DNA of 64,000 nucleotides from Halichondria panicea (GCF_963675165.1 NC_087385.1:3038501-3102500); one strand, 5' to 3'; counted from the stretch's first letter, positions 43,029-51,752 are shown. Translations and numbers: made by a program. Notes: a model not told the origin generated them from the letters alone.

Positions 43029-45347
43029 ATGGATTGCGACCAACTCGAAGTCTACGACTATGTCAAGAAACATCTTGAAGACAAGAAGCTTTTCAACATT
43101 GTGGTGGTGGGTCCTGGCGGAACTGGGAAAAGTTTCCTGCTCAACGAAATCACCAAGCTCCTGGAAACCAAGAACCACTCCTACCAAAAATGTGCTCCCA
43201 CTGGAGTGGCTGCTCAGTTGATTGGAGGCAAGACTGTCCATGGCCTCTTCAAGCTCCACCACGACAAGTGTGTGGCAAACTACATAGACCTGCAGAGCCA
43301 AATAAATTGCATTATTTGTGACGAAGCCTTCATGCTGGGGGTGGACATATACGACATGATCAGACAGAAAATGCACAGAGACATTTACAAGACCGACCCT
43401 CCTGCAAACTTGGATTTCATTGGCTTTGTCCCCAACACCAGCCACATTTTCATGGGAGACCCGCTCCAGCTTGCCCCTGTCAAGGCTGACTGCATGTGGT
43501 CACTGAAAGTGGTTGACAAAATGGCTCACCTCTGGTCAGGCAAAACAAAGTATGCCATGCTCAGAACCAACCACAGGAGTTTGAACGATGGCATCCTCAC
43601 CAGCATGCTCATGATAATGAGACAGAGTGCTGTGATTCAACCGGTTTTTTCCCAATTGCTGCAAGAGCACTGTCAAGTAGAGAACATAGATGTCAAGTAC
43701 AGCTTGAAGAAAACCAAACACAACTACATCTGCTTTGCAAAGAACACTGCTTCAGACATCAACCAGACTCTGCTGGATGTCCAATCGAGCAAGACCAACC
43801 CAGTGCTGCTCTTGAAGCCCAAACAAGTGAAGCTAAAGTTGTCCATGTGGTCTTATGCTGTTTCAGAACAAGACATGCCCACAGATTTCAAATTTGTGAT
43901 TGGATCCAGAGTGGTCCTGAAAAGAAACCTGGACGTGGAAAGTGGCATTGTGAATGGTTTGCAGGGCTATGTCCAGTCTGTTACCAAAGGCAACAAGTTG
44001 GAAGGCACCGAGACCTACATAACTGTGAACTTTGACAACGGCAGAGTGTATCCTGTTCCCAGACAAGAGTATGTCCAACAAGGTACCAACATGAAGTCCA
44101 AAGGCCTGGTGGACATGGTCACTCAGTTTCCTTTGATGCTGTCCTATGCTCTGAACATCCACAGACTGCAAGGCACCACTCTGGAAACTTGCACCGTACT
44201 GCTCAGAGACATTTGCTGGACATCCAACTCTCTCTATGTTGCACTGAGCAGGTGTGTCAGCTGTGCTGGAATCACCCTCAAATATGACACAAGGACCAAC
44301 ACAGTTGCCACCATCATTGATGGGAGGACTGCCTTCAGCAAGGACAGCATAAACACTAACGAAGTCATCATCAAACTGTGCTCTGAGGAAGCAGCAATGG
44401 CACAGGAAATGCTGGAAAGCTACCAAAAGCAGAGAACCATTGACAAAATGTGGAAAACTCTGCCCAAAGACAAAGAAGACACACAGTTCAGGATGGACCA
44501 CTCCAATGGAGAAGCAAGAGCTGTGGGCAGTGCTGTTCCCTTCCTGGACACAGACACCCTAGGAGCGACTGGAGTTTGGAAAGAAGAGGAACCAGTAGCC
44601 AAAAAGCCAAAAACTGAATGCGAACCCTTCTGCCTCTGCAAAACTTGTGTTTTAAAACAAGAGCTTAAAATGCCAGACATTCAGCCATCTTTTGGGAGAT
44701 ACGAGTACGTTCCACAGACTATGCCATTTGAAGAGGACCCACAGCCTCCACCAGCCAGCAACTTTTTTACAAAGTACGAGGAATACATGAACGAAATCAA
44801 CCAACTGTGTCAAGCAAGAGAATCTGCACAAGCCAAAATTATAGAAAATTATGCTGACTTACACAAGATGCACCAAGAGGCACTGAAACCACTCACACTC
44901 TGCCCCAGAGACGATTTGACCATGCATTCTACCCAAGAACACCACTTGGTGCTTGGATACTACAGTGCAAAAGACAAGACTTGTCTGCCTACTTTGGGCC
45001 TGTCACACAAGTTGATTCAAACTCAAAACAGAGTCATGGGAGACAAAATGAAAAGCTCCAATCAAGACTTGACTGTCTTCTACAAGTGCACAGTTTTTAA
45101 CTTTGCCTACCCATTTGCCTACCCAGTGAACTTTCTCACCATTACAAATGCTTCGACATTCCTGACTATCAGGATGCTCGGTTGCCAAGCAACCCAATGG
45201 GAATTCTTATTAGAGACCTCTGATGGAAAAGACCTGAACAAAATGATTATAATCAGGAGGAGGCACGTCGAGGAAGAACTCATAGTACACTTTAAAAACT
45301 CACATTTTATGTACATACACCAATCTAATATGTTAGTTTTATGTTAG
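43029..45347 (+). CDS. SF1 helicase of the Pif1/RecD/Dda group with an extra C-terminal domain
   Basis: 772 residues from ATG. Helicase motifs in order: Walker A GPGGTGKS (K34), motif II CDEAF (D98-E99), motif III GDPLQLAPV, a RTNHRS motif IV-like block, and the C-terminal ALNIHRLQGTTLE plus SLYVALSRC block typical of Pif1/Dda. It would unwind DNA during replication. Beyond about residue 440 is an extension of more than 300 residues not found in plain Pif1 cores. It includes a cysteine cluster (CEPFCLCKTC from C531), a charged helix and a beta-rich end. An exact 12-bp tandem duplication (45102-45125) adds a repeated AYPF element. Its stop overlaps the convergent gene by 9 bp. Confidence 0.9.
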   Translation: MDCDQLEVYDYVKKHLEDKKLFNIVVVGPGGTGKSFLLNEITKLLETKNHSYQKCAPTGVAAQLIGGKTVHGLFKLHHDKCVANYIDLQSQINCIICDEAFMLGVDIYDMIRQKMHRDIYKTDPPANLDFIGFVPNTSHIFMGDPLQLAPVKADCMWSLKVVDKMAHLWSGKTKYAMLRTNHRSLNDGILTSMLMIMRQSAVIQPVFSQLLQEHCQVENIDVKYSLKKTKHNYICFAKNTASDINQTLLDVQSSKTNPVLLLKPKQVKLKLSMWSYAVSEQDMPTDFKFVIGSRVVLKRNLDVESGIVNGLQGYVQSVTKGNKLEGTETYITVNFDNGRVYPVPRQEYVQQGTNMKSKGLVDMVTQFPLMLSYALNIHRLQGTTLETCTVLLRDICWTSNSLYVALSRCVSCAGITLKYDTRTNTVATIIDGRTAFSKDSINTNEVIIKLCSEEAAMAQEMLESYQKQRTIDKMWKTLPKDKEDTQFRMDHSNGEARAVGSAVPFLDTDTLGATGVWKEEEPVAKKPKTECEPFCLCKTCVLKQELKMPDIQPSFGRYEYVPQTMPFEEDPQPPPASNFFTKYEEYMNEINQLCQARESAQAKIIENYADLHKMHQEALKPLTLCPRDDLTMHSTQEHHLVLGYYSAKDKTCLPTLGLSHKLIQTQNRVMGDKMKSSNQDLTVFYKCTVFNFAYPFAYPVNFLTITNASTFLTIRMLGCQATQWEFLLETSDGKDLNKMIIIRRRHVEEELIVHFKNSHFMYIHQSNMLVLC

Positions 45348-45977
45348 AGCTAAGCTACCAATGTCAAATATTTTTGGTTCAGTGTTTATGTTGTCATAAG
45401 TCCACTTGCCAATTTCCATTTTTACAGCTGTTGGATGTCCAACGCCTGTGGGAGGGGGTATGTTTGCAATGTCTGGTCCGCCAGTACTGTAACGCGCATT
45501 ACTTCCATGAATGACTTTGTTGCTAAGTCGATATGCACCATCGTCGGCTTTCAATGTGCAAGAAAATCTGAAGTCAATGTAATACACATTTTGGGTTGTT
45601 GATTTTGCATTTTCTCCCCAGCGAGCTGCCAGAATGGTCAGACTGTAACTTGCTGACTTGAATCCAAAAGGAAGCCTCAGTCCCTCATAAAAAAAATTGT
45701 CTATGTTGTCCACATCCAGATCTTTGGTTTCAACCAAGACAATGTCTTCCCACTGGGCTTTTCTCCTGGTCCAAGCATCAGACAAAACATCGTTGCACTT
45801 CTGCTGCAAACCGGCTGCAGTGTCGTAGTCAAATCTCAAGAATATTCCATACAACTTTGCATTGTGTGTTGGGTCTTTCGAGCCAAACAGGAGTCTTGCC
45901 GTTTTGAGGGGGCTGACAGTACCTCTAGACACTTTGCAGTAAATGAAGGAACCCTTGTCCCTGTTGTTTGAATCCAA
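45339..45977 (-). CDS. C-terminal domain of a virion-like protein (frame-separated from 45989-47023)
   Basis: 212 codons, first in-frame start a TTG; no good ATG. The frame is open further upstream through a Thr/Pro-rich linker (back to about 46150), overlapping the end of the 47023-45989 frame. The product looks like a compact beta-rich domain (YGIFLRFDYDTAAGLQQKCN, YYIDFRFSCTLKADDGAYRL). The simplest reading is that this domain and the next gene are one protein separated by a single frameshift near 46100-46130. Possible capsid-surface or fibre-head domain; no family match. Confidence 0.6.
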   Translation of the reverse strand: MDSNNRDKGSFIYCKVSRGTVSPLKTARLLFGSKDPTHNAKLYGIFLRFDYDTAAGLQQKCNDVLSDAWTRRKAQWEDIVLVETKDLDVDNIDNFFYEGLRLPFGFKSASYSLTILAARWGENAKSTTQNVYYIDFRFSCTLKADDGAYRLSNKVIHGSNARYSTGGPDIANIPPPTGVGHPTAVKMEIGKWTYDNINTEPKIFDIGSLALT

Positions 45978-45988
45978 GTAGTGCCCAC

Positions 45989-47023
45989 CTACATTTCTGG
46001 GTCCAGAAGTGTTGGTAGTAGGCTCAGGCGTGGGTACAGGTGTGGGTGCAGGTGTGGATGCAGGTGCACCATCAGTAGCTGTACCTGCAGGTGGTGTAGG
46101 TGCAGTGTTAGTGCTTGCGGTGCAGAACCATCGTACCTTGACAGAGTGACATCACCAGCCTGCACAGGTCTCTCCAGAGTGACTTGAGTGTGTGTCTCTG
46201 GTCTGAACTGCAGTGTGGGGTAAGCTGCTTCTGGAGCAGAGGCTGCTTGCTTGTTGAACCTGTTGAGAGCAGTGCTGTAGTCTGGTGCATTGCTTTGCCA
46301 AGGATTTCTCCAACCTTGTGTCTGCGACTGGCTGGCCACAGCCATCATTTGTTTCATGTTCATTCCAGGGGTGGTGTGTCTTGTGGTTGTGTGGGGCAAG
46401 TCTGTGGGATCCTCCATGTGTGTGGAAGTTGGACCATCAGTGTAGGCCTGCCTGTGAAACTTGGTGCCTGTTATAGAGGCATTCTCTGGATCATATCCCA
46501 CTCTCTTTATGTTTCTGCGTGTGGCACTGTGGTGTACGTTGGTGTCTTGGACATCTTCGAATCTCTCGCTCTTTGCATTCCAAACCCTCCTTGCTTTCCT
46601 GGTTGTGAGTCCAGCGTATGGGTTGCTTCTAATCTGTCTGTTCTGCCTGTCTCTTGCCTGTTGGAGTTGGTTCAAAACGTTGCTCCTAACAACACCGTGA
46701 TCTAACACTTGTTGGTTTTGCTGAACAGCTGCAATCACTGTGGGGTAGAGCACCCCTGTTCTGAGAACGCTGTTGTTTGTGGCAACGTTTGCATTCTGAA
46801 GGGCACTGAACTTGGATATTTGCTGAGCTCTCTGGGAGTCCACTTGGTCTCCAAGAACAAGCTGAAGGTCTGAAAACGTGGAGTAGGTGTCGCTGCTGAG
46901 CTTGTCTGAGGTTGAAATTCCACCAGACTGAAACCTTGCCTTGTCTTTTTCGTTCTCGCTTATTTTTTCTCTCTGGTCTCCAGTGAGAGTGGTCTGGTCT
47001 GTGGCTGTGGCTGTGTCTGTCAT
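45989..47023 (-). CDS. Hypothetical virion-like protein, N-terminal part
   Basis: 344 codons from ATG at 47023. Thr/Gln/Asn-rich and hydrophilic, with a basic patch (TTRKARRVWNAKSERFED) near the middle and a methionine-rich stretch (GMNMKQMMAVASQ). The last 40 or so residues (His/Leu/Pro-rich) look like an out-of-frame reading of a Thr/Pro linker, so the real product probably continues into the 45977-45339 domain. The start overlaps the previous gene's stop (ATGA, 47020-47023). Confidence 0.65.
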   Translation of the reverse strand: MTDTATATDQTTLTGDQREKISENEKDKARFQSGGISTSDKLSSDTYSTFSDLQLVLGDQVDSQRAQQISKFSALQNANVATNNSVLRTGVLYPTVIAAVQQNQQVLDHGVVRSNVLNQLQQARDRQNRQIRSNPYAGLTTRKARRVWNAKSERFEDVQDTNVHHSATRRNIKRVGYDPENASITGTKFHRQAYTDGPTSTHMEDPTDLPHTTTRHTTPGMNMKQMMAVASQSQTQGWRNPWQSNAPDYSTALNRFNKQAASAPEAAYPTLQFRPETHTQVTLERPVQAGDVTLSRYDGSAPQALTLHLHHLQVQLLMVHLHPHLHPHLYPRLSLLPTLLDPEM

Positions 47024-47610
47024 TTTGGAACCATGGTATTTGTGCTGGGGTCCACTTCAAAGGGTGTGCTTGGCACAGAGTTTTTGGGTATTCCTTTGGG
47101 TGGAGTGGCTCTGTCTGCCAGGAATTTACCAGTTGCCAAATTGGTGTACTTGTTGGCTCTGATCACTCTGATCACAGACTCTCTGAGTTCTTGTGGAGGA
47201 ATGGATGCAGTGTACTGAGACTTGATGGGGTGGCCCCTTGTGGAGTTGTTTTGATAAGCACCACCTATTCTAGAGTTGACAATGTTCTGTACAATCTTGT
47301 TGTTGCCAGTGTCTAGTATTTGAGTGTATGCTGGGATTGTGTGTGACTCTTTGAACAGTTTTGCACCGTCTGCCAGGGTCTTGTGTCTCTTCTTTCCCAG
47401 TATCCTCAAATGTGCAGCTTGCCTGGTCGGGAGGTGATGTGGTCCACCTGGAATTTGGCCCTTGTACTTGTAGTCAAAACTCCTCAGGTCTTTTGGAGAC
47501 TCGAAAATGTGCTCTGAAGCTTGGGTCTTGTAGTAACCTTGGTGCCTTTTTCTAGTCAAATGTTTTGCTCTAGGATCTGTGGATCCAATGGGCTTGGCTA
47601 GTATTGACAT
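47020..47610 (-). CDS. Basic virion-like protein
   Basis: 196 residues from ATG at 47610. Strongly basic in the first half (KHLTRKRHQGYYKTQ, LRILGKKRHKTL), no enzyme motif, and a C-terminus with a proline-containing tail. It could condense DNA or bridge genome and capsid. The stop overlaps the downstream gene's ATG as ATGA. An AT-rich tract (TTTAAATTATATG, about 47640) lies upstream. Confidence 0.7.
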   Translation of the reverse strand: MSILAKPIGSTDPRAKHLTRKRHQGYYKTQASEHIFESPKDLRSFDYKYKGQIPGGPHHLPTRQAAHLRILGKKRHKTLADGAKLFKESHTIPAYTQILDTGNNKIVQNIVNSRIGGAYQNNSTRGHPIKSQYTASIPPQELRESVIRVIRANKYTNLATGKFLADRATPPKGIPKNSVPSTPFEVDPSTNTMVPK

Positions 47611-47680
47611 TGTACAATCAAATGAGACAGCACTCAGTGTTTAAATTATATGTAAAAGCATGCAATGTATCTTTAAAATG

Positions 47681-48307
47681 TCAGAGTAGAGTTCTCATCA
47701 TTTGTTCTTTTTGGAAGGGACCGTCTGCATCAAATGCTATACTTGCAATCTTGTACCGCTTCCTGTCCTCCTCTGGTGTTGGGTTTACTTGCAGGGTGTT
47801 GTGAGAGGTCATGGTTATGCCTCCTGCCACCTCCTTTCCTTTCATGAGAGACAACACTCTCTTGGATGCAGTGGTCCTGGTCAGAAAGTTGCTGTTGGTT
47901 CCAAGATTCCTGAGAGCAGGATGGGCCTTGTTCACATCATACAACCTGTTGGGCATCTGTGGTTTGTGTGCACCAAGGGCACTGCTGAGCACAGGCTTCC
48001 TGTGGTTGTGAGACTCAAACTTTCTCCTGTGAAACCTGTCCTCCTTGGAGTGGAAGGGTTCCCTCTTGGGTCTAGGCTTGTTGTTGAAACTGATGGGAAC
48101 TCTCATGCCTGTCTCTCTCTGTTGAGTCAGCCTGTCTACATGGTCAACAAGCTCCTTCTCGCTCATCTCTGTGTGTTTTGCTCCACTGGTGGTGTTGCCA
48201 GCACCTCCCATCTGGACTATCCTCTGCATTCTTTTGGAGGCAGCGGCCCTCCTGGGTTGCAGCATGTCATGTACGAACCTGTTTTGCAACAAGGTGATTT
48301 GAGCCAT
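47681..48307 (-). CDS. Basic virion-like protein
   Basis: 208 residues from ATG at 48307. Arg/Lys/His-rich (PRRAAASKRMQRI; NKPRPKREPFHSKEDRFHRR), with a hydrophobic, Asn-rich N-terminus and a more folded C-terminal third. No family recognised. Same direction and similar size and charge to the 47020-47610 gene, so both may be core or DNA-packaging proteins. Confidence 0.7.
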   Translation of the reverse strand: MAQITLLQNRFVHDMLQPRRAAASKRMQRIVQMGGAGNTTSGAKHTEMSEKELVDHVDRLTQQRETGMRVPISFNNKPRPKREPFHSKEDRFHRRKFESHNHRKPVLSSALGAHKPQMPNRLYDVNKAHPALRNLGTNSNFLTRTTASKRVLSLMKGKEVAGGITMTSHNTLQVNPTPEEDRKRYKIASIAFDADGPFQKEQMMRTLL

Positions 48308-48345
48308 TGTGACTTTGTGTACAAATGAAAATATAAAAACTGCAG

Positions 48346-48687
48346 TCAGTTTAATACCCCTCCTAAAATAAGTTTCTGTCTAAATTGTTCTTGCAAAGAA
48401 CCGGGGTTGGTCTGCCCACTTGCAACTTTGTGTTTGTTGGCATTGTTAACATTGAGCATTCCCACAACCAGGTCCAACTGCTGCTTCTCCATGTCCTTGC
48501 TGTTTACATCAACTTTTTTAATACCCCCGAGCTCCATGGTAGTAGCCGTGTGTTTTTTTTGAGCTTTTGTTGCCACGTGTGCAGTCCCTGGAGGTATGTG
48601 TTTCTTGACAATCCTGCTGTCCCTTGACTGCTGAGTGAGCTGACTCACATCAAACCTTTCCTTCTGAACTCTAAAAGCTTGCTGCAT
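48346..48687 (-). CDS. Small hydrophilic viral protein
   Basis: 113 residues if started at ATG 48687 (MQQAFRVQKERFDVSQ). A longer frame to 48756 is possible but runs through the AT-rich promoter-like tract (AAAATATATCTTAAATATTT), so I prefer the shorter start. Charged and Gln-rich, no known motif. It diverges from the next gene across about 105 bp. Confidence 0.6.
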   Translation of the reverse strand: MQQAFRVQKERFDVSQLTQQSRDSRIVKKHIPPGTAHVATKAQKKHTATTMELGGIKKVDVNSKDMEKQQLDLVVGMLNVNNANKHKVASGQTNPGSLQEQFRQKLILGGVLN

Positions 48688-48792
48688 CTTTGCATCCTGT
48701 TTGTGGTAAAATAGTTGACAAATATTTAAGATATATTTTTTTGCATGTAAATACATTTGGTTTGTCAGATAAAAGTATTAACAGTTGTCCTG
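48688..48792. promoter_or_regulatory. Divergent promoter region
   Basis: Contains AAATATTTAAGATATATTTTT (about 48719-48739) between two divergent starts, matching the AT-rich element before the helicase and polymerase. Confidence 0.45.
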
Positions 48793-49857
48793 ATGTCTAG
48801 TGCAACTGAGCAATCTAGTGACTCTGACTCTCCCGGATCTATTGCAGAGTTTCTCACAGGTTCAAGTTCTGAGTCCGAAGGATCTTATTCAGACTCTGAA
48901 CAAGAAAGTGTTTCCTCTAGTGTTATCGAGTCTGCAGCCTCGCAAGAAGATTACATGTCTGATCCAGTAGAGCCACTGCTGTTAGAGTCTGATGCAGAGG
49001 AACCAGTTGTTCCCGAGCCAGCAAAAAAGCCTGCCACCAAAAAAAAAAGCAGCAGTAAAAAGAGGCCCCTGGAAAAGCCTGAGAAGCCTGACAAGCCTGC
49101 CAAAGCTGCTAAAGCTGCTAAAGCTACCAAAGCTAGACCAAAAGGACCTACAAAAAAAAAGCCAAAGAAAACTGTTGCCATAGCATCAGACTCCTCTGAA
49201 GGCAGTGATGCAGACGTTGATTCAGAGTTTGAAGAAGAGGCAGAGCAAAAAGCCGAGCAAGCAATCAGAGATCAAATGAGAGAAAAAGCTCTGGAAGCAT
49301 TCAAGTTGAAGTATGCAGACAGGCTCCAGCATGGCAGGCATGTCTACCAAAGAGTCATGACAAAAATCAGCACAGTGTTTGTAGAGCAGTTCAAGTGGAA
49401 GCTCTTTGGTGGGAGACAAGTCGGTGGTGCTATCAATGTGTCCACTGAGCTGAAGTTTGTCTGTGACAGAGACATTGTGAAGGAGCTGGCCGAGCCCACA
49501 GACAAAAGGACATACCTAGCTACCTACGACAAGACCAAGGAAGGAGATGACATAGAATGGCCAAAGTTTGGGGACCTGTTAGATGCCATTGTTTATTGGA
49601 AAGCATTCATGGCCAGAGAAAAATCATGCACGTTCCCAGAAGTGTATGTGCAAGTGAGAATGTCAATAAAAACCATATACACTCACTTCGAAGCTGACTT
49701 TCTCCATGACAAGACAATGGTCTCTGGAGTTCAGTTCAGCCAAAACAAAACTGTTCTAAAGAAACCCAACGTTGTTGCTTCTGGATCTAACGACAAGCAG
49801 ACACAAGACCTCCTGGCAGAAATAACAAGACTCAAGGCTCTTGCCAATATTAAATAG
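48793..49857 (+). CDS. Acidic/basic-tailed viral protein with a globular C-terminal domain
   Basis: 354 residues from ATG at 48793; an in-frame ATG at 48757 is close to the promoter tract and less likely. Residues 1-75 are Ser/Glu/Asp-rich, 75-140 are Lys/Ala/Pro-rich in histone-H1-like style (KPAKAAKAAKATKARPKGPT), then a second acidic stretch, then a folded region of about 200 residues (for example QFKWKLFGGRQVGGAINVST; FPEVYVQVRMSIKTIYTHFE). The disordered charged N-terminus suggests DNA or histone interaction. Function unknown. Confidence 0.72.
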   Translation: MSSATEQSSDSDSPGSIAEFLTGSSSESEGSYSDSEQESVSSSVIESAASQEDYMSDPVEPLLLESDAEEPVVPEPAKKPATKKKSSSKKRPLEKPEKPDKPAKAAKAAKATKARPKGPTKKKPKKTVAIASDSSEGSDADVDSEFEEEAEQKAEQAIRDQMREKALEAFKLKYADRLQHGRHVYQRVMTKISTVFVEQFKWKLFGGRQVGGAINVSTELKFVCDRDIVKELAEPTDKRTYLATYDKTKEGDDIEWPKFGDLLDAIVYWKAFMAREKSCTFPEVYVQVRMSIKTIYTHFEADFLHDKTMVSGVQFSQNKTVLKKPNVVASGSNDKQTQDLLAEITRLKALANIK

Positions 49858-49936
49858 CAAACTCTTTAAATATATTATATTTCATATATATAGCTTGTCT
49901 TGGTTCTGAAAAAACATTTGTTTAAATGTAGTTAAT
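49858..49936 (+). promoter_or_regulatory. AT-rich promoter-like tract
   Basis: CTTTAAATATATTATATTTC and CATATATATAGC (about 49864-49893) precede the small membrane-protein gene. Confidence 0.4.
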
Positions 49937-50269
49937 ATGAGTAAGGCTTACACAGTCGAGATAGAGCAATATGGAGCCACTAGTCCCCCATCAGCACCAC
50001 TGCCCTCTTACAACAATTACCCTACAGTGGTCCAACCCGACTACACGGGACAGACAGTTACCAGCACAGGTACCAACTCTTACCTGACCAAGTCCAGCAC
50101 TGTCATGGCTAAAATCACCAAGGCCAAAAAAAAGCAGAAAAGATACATCAAGACTGTGAACACAATTGCTACCATTCTGTACTGTGTGGCAGCCCTGTTG
50201 GTGATCCTTCAAGTGACAGACAGTGGCCTGTCTCTCAGGTTTTCCTCAGTGTTGAAAGACACTTACTGA
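49937..50269 (+). CDS. Small single-span membrane protein
   Basis: 110 residues. N-terminal Pro/Tyr-rich part with a PSAP tetrapeptide at residues 18-21, then a lysine-rich stretch (KAKKKQKRYIK) and one hydrophobic span at about 74-93 (IATILYCVAALLVILQV). Positive-inside reasoning would put the N-terminus in the cytosol. PSAP is a late-domain motif for ESCRT-I in other viruses, but four residues can occur by chance. The gene is followed 16 bp later by another one-span membrane protein. Confidence 0.65.
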   Translation: MSKAYTVEIEQYGATSPPSAPLPSYNNYPTVVQPDYTGQTVTSTGTNSYLTKSSTVMAKITKAKKKQKRYIKTVNTIATILYCVAALLVILQVTDSGLSLRFSSVLKDTY

Positions 50270-50285
50270 TGCAGTCACAAACTAC

Positions 50286-50741
50286 ATGACAGAGACTGGA
50301 AGCGGTGAACCCCCTGACCCTGCTCCTCCAACAACAACACAGCCAACTGTGAACACAGATGTTCACATACCAGTTCCTCAAACTGTGCTCAACACCCTTA
50401 GCATAATCCTGGCCCTGAGCAGCACAGTACTGTTGATCTGTCAACACAACATAATAAATTCAAAACATGGATTGTATGTTGGAAAGAGAGAACTGGGTAA
50501 ATTGTTTGAAAACTTGGAAAACAACCACCACAAAATGCAGTTGCTCCAAGCCCGCATACCTGCACAAGATGCAGAGAACCTGAACACCTTTTTCTCAAAG
50601 ATAAGGGCTGCCTACCTGAATTTGAAACAACAAAAAAAGCTTGGGTTCTATTTGTTTGGTTTTGTGTGGATTGGAAGTGACTCCTATGACGACAGTGTGA
50701 TGGACGAAGTGAAGCCTCCTGTTGTACATCAAACTAACTAA
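50286..50741 (+). CDS. Small single-span membrane protein
   Basis: 151 residues from ATG 50286. A Pro/Thr-rich start (PPDPAPPTTTQPTVN), one hydrophobic span at about 34-53 (LNTLSIILALSSTVLLIC), then a charged helical region with a possible coiled coil (ELGKLFENLENNHHKMQLLQ). No family recognised. Tandem arrangement with the previous membrane protein suggests a shared role in virion membrane, entry or egress. Confidence 0.65.
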   Translation: MTETGSGEPPDPAPPTTTQPTVNTDVHIPVPQTVLNTLSIILALSSTVLLICQHNIINSKHGLYVGKRELGKLFENLENNHHKMQLLQARIPAQDAENLNTFFSKIRAAYLNLKQQKKLGFYLFGFVWIGSDSYDDSVMDEVKPPVVHQTN

Positions 50742-50819
50742 CATTTAGAGTTTAGTCTGACTGACTGTATATAAGTGTGTGCATGTAGTTTAATTTGATA
50801 ATTTACGTTTTTGTTTGTC

Positions 50820-51740
50820 ATGGCTGAGTCTAAACTGTCTGCTATCGAACAGAGATATAAAGAGTATGCCAAAAAGCAAACCAAAAAGAGGCTAAGACAC
50901 GAAGAGTCCAGTAAAAAAGCTATCATGAGAGGAGACTACATCAGGAAATCCATAAGTGCTAACACCAGGATGGCCAAGTTGAAACCCCAGGAAATCTACA
51001 CAGACACCAGTGCAGACATAAGTGGCTACAAACTGCCAGAGTGGTGGCCTGTGCCCAGAAACCAAAGTGCAAGAATATTTGTTTGCAGCAGCAGTGGGTC
51101 CAGGAAAACCACATGGGTGTGCAACGTGTTGACTCAACCTGCTCCAGGAGGCCTTAAAAATGCTTACTCTTCTTGCATAATAATTACTGACCACCCAGGC
51201 AACTACAGCGAAACAGTGTTAGAAGAGTTCAGAAGGAGAGATGCCCAGGGCAGGAGAGACAGCCAGTTCAAAGTTATAAGCCCCAGTGAATACAAGAGCG
51301 CAAAAGTCAGGCCCAGGTGGTTCAACAAAAAAAACAGCGATGGGAAAGCCAACCACAGCATAATAGTAATAGACGACGGCAAGATCAAACCAGATGACCT
51401 CAAACAGTACCTGACTGCTGGCAGGAACAAAAACCTGTCACTCATCTTTGTGACTCAAGACTTGTATGGCAAAAAGGGAATGCTCACTACTGATGTTCAA
51501 AGTAATTTCAATGTGTTTGTACTGGGACAGTTGCCTAGGGAGGAGCACTACATAAGAACCTTTCTGAAGAGGTTCAGTGGAATGAAATTCAGTCAGAGAG
51601 AGAAAACAAAGTCAATGTTAACAGACAAAGCTGAAGACAAGATTGAGAATATATTAGACTGTTTAGGACTAGACATGTTAGTACTGTTTTGCACAAACAA
51701 TGAACTAATTTACAAGTTTGATTACAGTTCACTAGCATAA
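50820..51740 (+). CDS. A32/FtsK-HerA-type genome-packaging ATPase
   Basis: 306 residues from ATG 50820; an in-frame TTG at 50811 is less likely. Walker A region SSSGSRKTT (K96), where the residue before the catalytic lysine is Arg rather than the usual Gly; Walker B IIVIDDG (D185-D186); a sensor-like LSLIFVTQD follows. These and the size fit the packaging ATPases shared by Polintons, adintoviruses and large DNA viruses, which pump the genome into capsids. It ends 12 bp from the convergent major capsid candidate. The Walker A substitution may lower or abolish activity. Confidence 0.82.
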   Translation: MAESKLSAIEQRYKEYAKKQTKKRLRHEESSKKAIMRGDYIRKSISANTRMAKLKPQEIYTDTSADISGYKLPEWWPVPRNQSARIFVCSSSGSRKTTWVCNVLTQPAPGGLKNAYSSCIIITDHPGNYSETVLEEFRRRDAQGRRDSQFKVISPSEYKSAKVRPRWFNKKNSDGKANHSIIVIDDGKIKPDDLKQYLTAGRNKNLSLIFVTQDLYGKKGMLTTDVQSNFNVFVLGQLPREEHYIRTFLKRFSGMKFSQREKTKSMLTDKAEDKIENILDCLGLDMLVLFCTNNELIYKFDYSSLA

Positions 51741-51752
51741 TATTGTTTATTG

